Source: Sabellastarte sp. h YS-2021
Taxonomy: Eukaryota > Annelida > Polychaeta > Sabellida > Sabellidae
DNA length: 64,000 bases
Direction of reading: 5' to 3'
Assembly (NCBI GenBank): GCA_964017235.1
Contig: OZ024935.1
Span: 34,575,596-34,639,595 of the forward strand
The translations under genes were made by a program, and so were the position numbers. The first letter of the stretch is position 1. The number at the start of each line of letters is the position of its first letter. Below the pieces are notes generated by a model that ran no database searches, had not been told where the DNA came from, and saw only the letters and a program-made list of their open reading frames with translations. This document shows, one piece after another, positions 11,401-23,400 of the stretch.

Positions 11401-14400
11401 TAAAAGTAGCTATTACTCAGCCATGCCATGAGCTACAGGTCTGAAAATTTACTATGTTATAGCTGACCTAAAAGTATCTGAATAACATATTTATACAAAA
11501 TTCTCTAAATGCAATAGTTTTCAAGTTATAAGTGATTTACTCAACAGTGATAACCTAAAAGTAGCTATTACCCAGCTATGCCATGAGCTTCAGGTCTGTA
11601 ATTTCACTATGTCATAGCTGACCCAAAAGTAGGTGAACAACATATTTTAACAAAATACTCCAAATGCAATATTTTTCAAGATACAACTGATTCACTCAAC
11701 AGTCAGTACCTGAAAATTGCTATTGCTCAGTTGTGCCATGAGCTACTTGTCTGTAATTACTAGGGCTGCAACGATTCTTCGGATACTCGGAAACGAAACG
11801 ATTCAGTTCAATACTCGAGGCAAGAAAAGTGAACCGGGTCTTCGAAAACAACTAAACATAAACGTAAAATCTACTACAAAATTCAATTTTTTTTCTTTAA
11901 ATATATGGATATATTTATATATTTTACCAATATAAGGCGTTTCCATTTCAGTATTTCATATTTTAAGCATTTGCAAACTTTAGTTCTTTGTGTAACAACG
12001 TTTTATAAGACAGCATTTTATTATAACGTATTTCGAAGACGCCTCAAATCTCGCAATATAAAGATGGTTAAAGTTTCCTATATTTTGCATTATAAATGCA
12101 TCTTTTTTCCAAAATTCAATAAATTATTAAAATTCTTTCCTGTTGTGTGGTTTGTAACCATTTTATAAGGCGTGATATGTCAAAATATGAAGCAGTTTAT
12201 TTCTTGGGTGATAATCAAGCGATTAACCGAGTCCGAGTCGATTCTTATAAAACGAGGAATCGAGGCACATTTTCGGGCTCGCTTGCAGCCCTAGTAATTA
12301 CACTATGTTATAGCTGACCCAAAAGTAGCTGAATAACATATTTACACAAATTTCTGTAAATGCAATAGTTTTCAAGTTATAAGTGATTTACTCAACAGTG
12401 ATAACCTAAAAGTAGCTATTACTCAGCTATGCCATGAGCTACAGGTCTGAAATTTTACTATGTTATAGCTGACCCCAAAATAGGTGAAAAACATATTTAC
12501 ACAAATTTCTGTAAATGCAATAGTTTTCAAGTTATAAGTGATTTACTCAACAGTGATTAACCTAAAAGTACCTATTACTCAGCTATGCCATGAGCTACAG
12601 ATCTGAAGTTTTACTATGTTATAGCTGACCCAAAAGTAGCTGAATAACATATTTATACAAAATTCTCTAAATGCAATAGTTTTCAAGTTACAAGTGATTT
12701 TACTCATAATGGAAGTTACTGAAAAGCCCAAAAGTAGCTATTACTCACTTAGCTATTGCGACAGACACCCAAGTTACTCACCATGTTGTAGCTTTGAAAA
12801 AGGTAGCGGAATAACATATTTTTACAAAATGCTCTAAATGCAACACTTTTCAAGTTATAAGTGATTTAGTGCATGATTTCATCAATTTTAATGCATTAAA
12901 AATAGCATCAGAGATGCCCGTACTCCACAGCCTAGGGAAATATTTTCAACACCATGAGATATAGAAGTACTGTACCAGGACAAAGTTCAGAATACTTTCA
13001 CAGCACTGTCAGTTATATAAAGTTCCAAACAATGTTTTAATGGAGAAAATAATGTTTAAAAGAAAGATAATGCATGTAAAGATGAAGTATTAAAACAAGA
13101 TAATTCAATAACAAGATGACAGCATTAATCAGTAAACTAAAATTCAACACTCTTTAACTACATCTGCATGGCCGAATTATGGTTTAGATGTTTTGAATAT
13201 TACCATGCATACAGAAGTGGTAATACATTTAATGAATGCTTATGTGTGGTGTTGGAGCAAAATCTGTCGCACTTGATGAAATTCTATCTCTTACAATGGG
13301 AAGTTATGAAAGTAAAATTTTTAATGAATTCTAATATGAATTAACAGTGCTTAATCTGCATAAAAAGACAAACCAAAAGGTGCAACAAGATTTTAAAGGT
13401 CAAGGTCACTACGACAAGGTCAAAGGTCAAATTAAGGTCACACCATGATAATACACACATATAGCCCTTAACCAATGTCCCTACCAAGTATCAACTTCCT
13501 ACACCTTACAGTTTCCGAGATATAGCCCAGACAAGACTTTATAGGTTAAGGTCACTACGGCAAGGTCAAAGGTCAAATCCTGGTCAGACCATGACGTTGC
13601 ACACCTACACCCCCTAACCAATGTCCCTACCAAGTATCAAGTTCCTACACCTTTCAGTTTCCGAGATATAGCCCGGACAAGATTTTATAGGTCAAGGTCA
13701 CTACAGCAAGGTCAAAGGTCAAATCAAGGTCACACCATGACATAGCACAACTACACCCCCTAACCAATGTCCCTACCAAGTATCAACTTCCTACACCTTA
13801 TGGTTTCTGAGATATAGCCAAGACAAGATTTTGTAGGTCAAGGTCACTACGGCAAGGTCAAATCAAGGTCAGACCATGACGTTGCACAACTACACCCCCT
13901 AACCAATATCCCAACCAAGTATCAACTTCCTACACCTTTCAGTTTCCGAGATATAGCCCAAACAAGATTTTATAGGTCAAGGTCACTACAGCCAGGTCAA
14001 AAGTCACATCAAGGTCAGACCATGACATAGCACAACTACACCCCCTAACCAATATCCCAACCACGTATCAACTTCCTACACCTTACGGTTTACGAGATAT
14101 AGCCCGGACAAGATTTTATAGGTCAAGGTCACTACGGCAAGGTCAAGGTCAAATCAAGGTCCGACCATGACGTTGCACACCTACACCCCCTAACCAATGT
14201 CCCTACCAAGTATCAACTTCCTACACCTTACAGTTTCCGAGATATAGCTCGGACAAGATTTTATAGGTCAAGGTCACTACGGCAAGGTCAAATCAAGGTC
14301 AGACCATGACGTTGCACAACTACACCCCCTAACCAATGTCCCTACCAAGTATCAACTTCCTACACCTTATGGTTTCCGAGATATAGCCAAGACAAGATTT

Positions 14401-17400
14401 TATAGGTCAAGGTCACTACGGCAAGGTCAAAGGTCACATCAAGGTCAGACCATGACGTTGCACACCTACACCCCCTAACCAATATCCCTACCAAGTATCA
14501 ACTTCCTACACCTTTCAGTTTCCGAGACATAGCCCGAACAAGATTTTATAGGTCAAGGTCACTATGGCAAGGTCAAAGGTCAAATCAAGGTCAGACCATG
14601 ACGTTGCACAACTACACCCCCTAACCAATGTCCCCACCAAGTATCAACTTCCTACACCTTACGGTTTCTGAGATATAGCCCGGACAAGATTTTCAAACTC
14701 AAGGTCACTACGGCAAGGTCAAAGGTTAAATCAAGGTCATACCATGACGTTGTACACCTACACCCCCTAACCAATGTCCCTACCAAGTATCAACTTCCTA
14801 CACCTTACGGTTTCTGAGATACAGCCCGGACAAACATTTTCCCGCCGCCCGCCCACCCACCCACCATGGGTGAAAACAATACCCCGACAGCCCTTAAGGG
14901 CTGTGGGGTAAAAATTATTAAAAAATTTATTAAAAAAAAATAAGACAGATCCAGGTTTCATACTCACACAAGAGAATCTACCTCTGGCCTAGTACATATA
15001 TGCAAGATATGAGAGAAATCCCTGCAATAGTCACTGAGAAAATTGTGATAAAGTGTTGAAATTTTCAGAATTACTATTTCCAGGTAACATTACCAAATAT
15101 GTTGAAAATGACTTACTATTTCCAGGTAACATTACCAAATATGTTGAAAATGTCTTAAACGGGTCACTCAGATGGGTGTTTATGGTCCTTATCCACAGGT
15201 TAAACGTCTATTTAAAGCCTTGGTTTTTCTCAAATGTAAAAATAACATAATCATATATTCCCGGATGAGATTTTATCTGCATCAGTCACATCGTTTGACA
15301 GCTATAGGCCTTCAAAGTGGCAAAAAGTCTAAAAATTGGGTGTCTGTGGGCAATTTTAGAGACTTTAAGGTGCCCTTAAAATTAAAGTTAGAGACTTAAA
15401 ATTTTTTATAGACTTAGAGTATATATAGGAGTCATATCTACTACAGTTACAGACTTGTCAGACTTACCACTTTTAAGTTATAGGGGAAAATATAGGAAAA
15501 ACGTCTAAAAAATGTCTAAGTATGGTCTTTATGGGCCTCAAAAACAATTTTAACCTTAACATAAAGTCTTGATTTTTGGTATATATAAGGAGAATATAGT
15601 AATGTACTTCCAGGTAAAATTTGAGGCAGATAAGCCACATAATTTGTGATCTAGAGGGCATTAAGTGTCAAAAAGTCAAATTTTTAACCCTAAGGTGGCT
15701 ATAAGTTCTTTATTATTGGGAGTTTAAGGTCACCTTAAAATAGGGTTTCTCTCCTGACCCAAATACATGTGTGTGCCAAGTTTGAACGAAATCTGCGAAA
15801 GCGGTTTTCTTAGTTTTTGCGCAAAAAAGTCAAAACGTACGGCGGCGGCGCGACGGACCTGAAACCAATATATCCCTGACTTTCGTCTGGGGATATAATA
15901 AAGATGCAATTCCGATACAACATTCGAGCAATGGTTTAATTCCTTTCTGATAGGTTATGTGACTAGATCTGTATGGATTGGGTTGTCAAAAGGCCGAAAA
16001 TATATTTTAAAATGTTGAATAATCCTTCACTTTTAGAAGATATTTTATCTTTATTTATATAAATATGCTAATATCTTTGTAATCGGATTAGAAAAAATAG
16101 CATCAGAGATGCCCGTACCCCACAGCCTGGGAAAATAGTTTTCAACACCATGAGATATAGAAGTAGTGAAACAGTATACAGATTGGGATGCTTTCAGAGC
16201 AGTGTCAGTGTCCAAATAATGTTTAAGTAAAGAAAATAACATCTAAGAGAAAGAACTTTTCACTTCGAAAATTGAAATGAGTGATTGATCTATGAAATTA
16301 TCTTGAACTCAACTTTAATATATGCTGCATTCATTTTAAAATGTGTTTTTAAGTTCACTTTTTTTCTGTATCTGGGTTTTCTGCACTTGTCATTGGTCAT
16401 GTGACAAATGTTTGCAACATTAAACCAATGAAAACTAATCTTCTCTAGTCATGTAAGCAAAATGACCCAAACAAAAAGGGGCCCAGATGAAAGCTACATT
16501 TCCATTGGTTCTCCTTTACAAACAGTAGTCACATGATCCATGACAGGTGCACAAAACCCCAAGATATGGGAAATGAAGTTAAATACATTCTTTTGCAATA
16601 AATACTGCATTAACTAAATGAAAGCTCTAATGTGATCTAAAAGGAAAATCATTCATTCACAGTTTAAACCTGGTTTGATCTGCCAAGACATGTTTTACAG
16701 CAAGAAATTAAAGTTGAATTGAGTGCAGGTACGAAATCTTATTTGTGCATGTTGCCAAACTTGTTTCTTTTCTTTCTATATATATACATGGGGAGGTTTC
16801 TCCACAATCACCAATGCACAATGGTCCCGAGTGACTGTGAATAAGAAAACCCACCAATGGACATGTGATTTTTTACTGAAAGCGTAGATGCACATGCAAT
16901 AAAACAGCACTGAAGATAAGCTGTACATTTTAAAATTTCATGTGAGATGAGAGCTACGCAGATTACATCCGTCCTAAACGGCCAGTGTTAGAATGTACCC
17001 TAGCAAATTTTACTCGAAACGTTACACATCGAAAGAAGACGTGACCTCTGCTAGGACACAATTGGAAACAACGACTCCAAATGATGACAAATACATTTCG
17101 CAGTGGGAGACCCGTTCTACTAAATCTCGGAAATTTGTGAATTTTTAACCCCGGAAACCTTCCCAGAAATTATTACCTCTGAAATTCGAAAATATTTACA
17201 GAGGTTATAGCAAAAACACTGTAACTTTGGAACCACTCCATGGATTTTTGTTAAATAAAAAGCAACATAAACTATAAGAATTTGTCTTTCAAATGGTATA
17301 AATATCACAATTGTAGCTTAAATAAAATATTTTTTTTTAGAAACTAACAACATACTATATGTCAGTGAAACTTGAAGAGTGCTTCAGTACATTTTTGCTG

Positions 17401-20400
17401 CCTTAAAAATCATGCCAAAACAAGAGAAACAAAGTCAAGTTTATTATTTCACTGTTTTCTTCACCCTGATATATACAGGTGCACTTAAGACATTTTTACA
17501 AATGCACAACCATGTACAATGTACTATAATTTACTGTCATAGTGATAAAAACATTTAAATCTAATTTATTGCTTTTAGTAACTGGGTATATCTAAACATT
17601 GTTTATTGAGGAAAATGTGGCTGAATATTACTTGTACCCCATTATCGATGCCCCTTGGGGTACATGGTACCCCACATTTCCCAACTCTAACAACAAACAC
17701 TGGCTTTGCGACATATTTTAGGTATTGTTTGTCCATTAATTTTCTAACCAGCAGTTTAACCAGAAGCGGTCAAGCCTAACTGACCCTCAAAAATTTGCAT
17801 TGGCCCCCGGTTTTCAAAGGAGGGGGTCAATTGACCTTCAGAAAAAAGAGGCTCAGGAAACACTGAAAAGGTTTATTGTTTGATTCTATGCCATTAAATA
17901 CTTCTTTCACCTGCACTTATCTCAATACATATTATACTAAAAAGAAATCTGCAAAATTACACATAATCACATAAAAGAATTTTTATGTCCATCCTTGCCA
18001 AGTTACTGCTTGGCACCATATGGTATGAATCTTAACTTTATTTTGGCAAAAAACAGGAAATCCAATATTTATTAACATTCGATTGTCATCCATAAAACCT
18101 GAGGTCCTGAGCATATTTGCATGCCAAATATGGAAGTTGCTGTGAGAACAGCAATGTTCTTGGTAGTTTCCATGTATATTTGACCGTTTTTGTATCCAAA
18201 TTATGCCAAGTTGAGGTGCTGATTTCATGCAAAAATATATTATTGCCCCTTCAAAATCCTTCTAAAATCCAACATGACACAGATGTGTCCATCATTCTGA
18301 GGGGCTGAGAGCAATTTCTAAACCATCTAAAATTCTACATCAACATTAAGTCTGTTCCATCAACTTCTGTATGCATTTCAAATAAAAAGGAGAAAATGTG
18401 TCTGGTTTTGCTATTTACATTAGATACGGTGCACAGTGTTTGTAAACAGGGAAAATTTCTTTTAAAAGAAACAATTCTTTCAAATGTAAAAGAAAATAAA
18501 CAAAAATTTTACGGTATATCTTTGGAGAAAAAAATCATCCCCTTTCAATTAATGGAACAAACATGGCTGAGCCCTATTGTGTTCACGTGGATAATTTTTT
18601 TCTAATCTGACACGTGTTTGAGGTGAATATTTTATTTAAAACAGTCATGTTAGAAAGCCTTTGTGCTCTGACCACGCCAACCAGTCTAAACTTCTGCGTT
18701 TAGATGTATTTTTTCATGCTATATTCCTGTATTGTTTTAACTTTTTGTTGTGAAGATACATTCATAGTTTGTGCTTGTGTCAATGCATATTTCAATTAGG
18801 GATGGGTCGGTACCAAAAATGTGTACATCGGGAGGCCGTAAAAGCGAAAACCAGACCGATTCCGGGACTTCGCGTTTTAGTACACCCCAACCAAACATGG
18901 ATGTTTCCAGTTCAAGACATTGCAATAAATGTCCCTAAATGCACAAAATATGGGATGTGTACAGTTTCTTCAGATTTCAGGTTTGTTCCCAATATTTCAA
19001 GTTTTCCTTCAATTACATGAGTTGACAAGCAATATTAAGGTCATAAAGTGCTGTAACCAAAACATGGCAGTTCTGTTCAACGTATTCGCTGGTGTATAAA
19101 AGTCTGCAAAATGCACAAAAATATGGGATAAAAGCTTATAATTTCTTCAGAATTTGGGTATGTTTCTAATATTTTAACCTTTCCTTCTATTATATGTACT
19201 GACAAGCGAAGTTGCGGTTGTAAAATCTCATCACAGTATTTCAGTAAAATGCCCTTGATACCGAGATACCGGACCTACCGACCCATCGCTAATTTCAATC
19301 AACAGAAATAAACCATTTCAAACTGGCAATAACCACAAATAAGGATTTTGTGTCCAAGGTGTGCCAAGTTATGGCAGGAAGCAGTACACAGGTGTCATTA
19401 ATGTTAGACAGTGATACAAAACAGGTATCTAAACCCATTTTATGGGATACACATACACTGATACTAGTGCTGGGACGAGTTGACGGAAACTCGAGTTGCA
19501 ACTCGATGGGCGATAATTGGGGGTAACATCGATCTGTGCAAGTGAAACTCGAGTTTTTGAAAACGTCAACATCTAAGGCTGACACTTCACCAAAACAATA
19601 GAAATATCTGAAATTTTCAAAAATATATTGCCTTTTATTCTTTTTACTTTATTCTGGCTTTAGTTAAATCAATGAAGATTTAACTTCAATTATATCGCGA
19701 AAGCCCATTTCCAGGTAAAAGTTTTTTCTCATGTACGGGTATGTAAAATATTTTCGCCATATTAATGACTAACAAACGAAATACTTTATCTCGAAAATTA
19801 CTCGAGTTCAACTCGCTTCTAACAAGTGATGCTCGATCTGCCATTTAAGCTGGCGATCCAACCACTAACTGATACATATAAACCAGGGTTCATTTATTGC
19901 ATTTCTTAATAATTTAAGGAAATTACATAAAATTAGACAGAATAATGACCAATCGTCTAACATTAATGACACCAGTATACTTTATTACTGTGTCCTCAAT
20001 GAGAGGGTTTTTAAGATGACAGTGGACAATGAGAATCAAAACCAACGCAAGCAAAATTATCAGAAATTTTACAACATTAAATCCACGAAGACTCTGGCTC
20101 AGTGTGATTGCATATCCATTTGAAAATATTATAAAAACACATCCAAAAACGAGGTTATGAACTTTAAGTTTATATGATCGAAAAGGTGAATATATCGAAA
20201 ACCTGTACATTGGCTCCACAGGTGGACACAAAGATAAACTGAACACGAAGATAAACAGTCTTCAGAGTTTGGATTATCCTGGTGGTGTAAATAATTAACA
20301 AATATATACAAAAATGTCTTTATAAGCTTTATTCCACTGTCTTTTATTCCTTAGTTTGTGCAATTTTGTTATTCAAACCACTTATATATGAAAAATTCTG

Positions 20401-23400
20401 AAGACTGTTTATCTTTGCGTCCACTCACTCAAACATCAGCAAGTCTAATTACCACATGGAGGCAATCACCGAGAGGAGAGGGAATCACCCGATTGGAAAT
20501 TGGTTTTAAATGGGCGATAATTAGACAGGAAGTTTTATGGATGTAAATTTGTAAAGAGAATTACTAACATTGTGACGTAATTTGCAAGGGTTCATTCACA
20601 AAAACAATCTGTGTTGATGGTTTAAGTCGAGGAATCTCACTGGCCAGCAAATTTTTAGGTCGACCAATGAAATCGCGTGTTTCAAAAACTACATTTCTGA
20701 TGGGCGATAATAGAAGCATTTGGATTTGTTGTTAACTATTCGATTAAATACTTCCCATTTTCTAGCTGTTTCAAATGTAATTTAATTTATAAACATTCAT
20801 ACATCTTAATTCCTTGCTTCAAACACTGGGTAGACTGACGGGCCACAAACTCTGAAGAGTTACTGGACCATCTCCATAGTTGGTGGTATCGGGTCGATGA
20901 CCCAGTGTGAGTTTCGAACACTGGAAGTATGTGCTTTATATCATGGGAAGCCTAGCTTGTTTTGGGTGTTTCTAACAATGTTTTATAAAATGAACGCTTC
21001 AATGAAGATCAAATACCTTAAACTCGAGAATTCATGGCCATAGCACTAACTCATTAACATTCATGAGAAGATATGAGATTACGGATTTCCGTTTGGGGTT
21101 TTGAAATATTTTATAAAACGGAAGCCTCAAAGAAGATCAAATACTTTAAACTTGAAAACTCACAGCAGTAGCACCAACTCTTTAATATTCATGAGAAGAT
21201 ATGGGGGTCACAGATTTCCCGGGTTTTCTAACAATATAGAAAACAAACAATAAACAAGAGTAGAGTGCCCGTGAACGGGCACTTTGTCAGCTGACCAAGT
21301 TTTTTTTATTTGTGAAGGTGATAAAGAGAGGAGAGCATAATTATCAGGAAAAGTGCTGTACAGAAGTACAGGAAATGGTAATTGAACAGGATGTTCGAAA
21401 GAAATTCCGAAACTGACAGATGGACAAAAAAGTTGTGCCCTGCAAATGGTATTATAAAGGAAAGTAACAAGGTCACTGTTTAAGTATAAAAAGTAGGTTA
21501 AAACATATTTAAAGAAATACTGCAAATGCAATATCCTTGTTCAACCTTGAAGAAGGGGTCCAAGGTCGAATCCAACCACACAAAAACATTCCCGGCCCAT
21601 GAATTCCTACAGGTTGGTTTACCATCCCAAACCTCTAGGACCAATAATAAGCGAATTATAACCTTATAAGTTTGGCTGTCCTCATTTGACCTTGAAGGAG
21701 GGGTTCACAGGTCAAATCTGACCACACTAAAAGATTCCCAGTCCATGATTTCCTATAGGATGGTTTACCACCCCAAACCTCTAGGACAAATAATAAGCGA
21801 GTTATAGGCACTTTTAAGTTTCGCTATCCTTGTTTGACCTTGAAGGAGGGGTCCAAGGTCAAATCTGACCACACCAATAGAGTCCCAGCCAATGATTTCC
21901 TATAGGTTTGTTTACCATCTCAAACTTCTAGGACCATAATAAGCGAGTTATAAGCAATTTTAAGTTTGGCTATCCTCGTTTGACCTTGAAGGCAGGGTCC
22001 AAGGTCAAATCCGACCACACCAAAAGATTCCCAGCCAATGATTTTCTATAGGTTGGTTTTCAATTCCAAACCTCTAGGACCAATAATAAATGAGTTATAA
22101 GCACTTTTAAGTTTGGCTTTCCTCGTTTGACCTTGAAGGAGGGGTCCAAGGTCAAATCGAACCACATCAACAGATTCCCAGCCCATGATTTCCTATATGT
22201 CTGTTTACCATCCCAAACCTCCAGGACCAATAATAAGCAAGTTATAAGCACTTTTAAGTTTGGCTATCCTTGTTTGACCTTGAAGGAGGGGTCAAAGGTC
22301 AAATCTGACCAAACCAGAAGATTCCCAGCCCATGATTTCCTACAGGTTGGTTTACCATCCAAAAACCTATAGGACCAATAATAAGGGAGATATAAGCACT
22401 TTTCATGACTGACAAAGAAATGCCCTTGGCGGCCATCTTGTTTTTCAAAATGAGGCTAAAAACATTCCCAGTGAAGATTGTATAATGAGGAACATGTCCT
22501 GCAAATTTGAGATCTCTACCTATAATACCCTTTGCTCTACAGGGCCAACACAAGTCCTTGTTTAAAGTCAAATAAACGTCCCTGGCAGCCATTTTGTTTT
22601 TCAAAATGAGGCCAAAAATATTCCCAGGCAACATTTTTTGGTTATTAATATATCCTGCAAACTTGAGAAGGTTAGCTATAATATTTTTTTTGTTAGAGCG
22701 GTAATGGTGAAATCTCTCTACACACTGCAGCTATCCAGTGGATACAATGATTTACTCAACAGTAAGAACCTGAAAGTAGCTGTTGCTCAGCTGTACCATG
22801 ACATACAGATCTGCAATTTCACTATGTTACAGCTGACCAAAAATTATGTATATAACATATTTAAACAAAATACTCTAAATGCAATAGTTTTCAAGTTATA
22901 ACTGACTTACTCAACAGTGATAACCTCAAAGTAGCTATTACTAAGCTATGCAATGAGCTACATGTCTGAATTTTTACTATGTTATAGCTGACCCAAAAGT
23001 AGGTGAACAACACATTTTAACAAAATACTCCAAATGCAATATTTAGTTTTCAAGTTACAACTGATTTACTCAATAGTGAGAACCTGAAAACAATTATTGC
23101 TCAGCTATGCCATGAGCTATAGGTCTGTAATTTCACTATGTCATAGCTGACCCAAAAGTACGTGAACAACATATTTTAACAAAATATTCCAAATGCAATA
23201 TTTTTCAAGTTACAGCTGATTTACTCAACAGTCAGTACCTGAAAATAGCTATTGCTCAGTTGTGTCATGAGCTACAGGTCTGTAATTTCACTATGTTATA
23301 GCTGACCCAAAAGTAGCTGAATAACATATTTACACAAATTTCTGTAAATGCAATAGTTTTCCAATTACAACTGATTTACTCAACAGTGAGAACTACAAAG

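Larger units (their letters stand above)
9863..15066 (+). mobile_element. Second hairpin-ended repeat family, copy 1, carrying two nested insertions
   Basis: It begins AAACAAGTGGAG followed by the perfect hairpin TGCCCGT-GA-ACGGGCA (9872-9887) and ends near GTTGAAATTTTCA (15066), where similarity to copy 2 (21249-24047) stops. Order: ~280 bp unique 5' part, ~145-bp array (10145-10720), two ~165-bp units with GGCCATCTTGTTTTTCAAAATGAGG (10746, 10911), a ~155-bp array (11030-12895), then an A-rich tail. Two later insertions (11761-12293 and 12905-14910) are absent from copy 2. Subtracting them gives ~2.65 kb, close to copy 2. No protein-coding sequence seen. Confidence 0.8.

Noticed and set aside
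19923..20246. Hydrophobic 107-codon minus-strand frame
   Set aside because: No recognisable domain, no splice context, AT-rich composition explains the hydrophobic bias.
20820..20960. Possible tRNA-like sequence (GAGTTTCGAACACTGG resembles box B)
   Set aside because: No box A at the right distance and no cloverleaf could be drawn.
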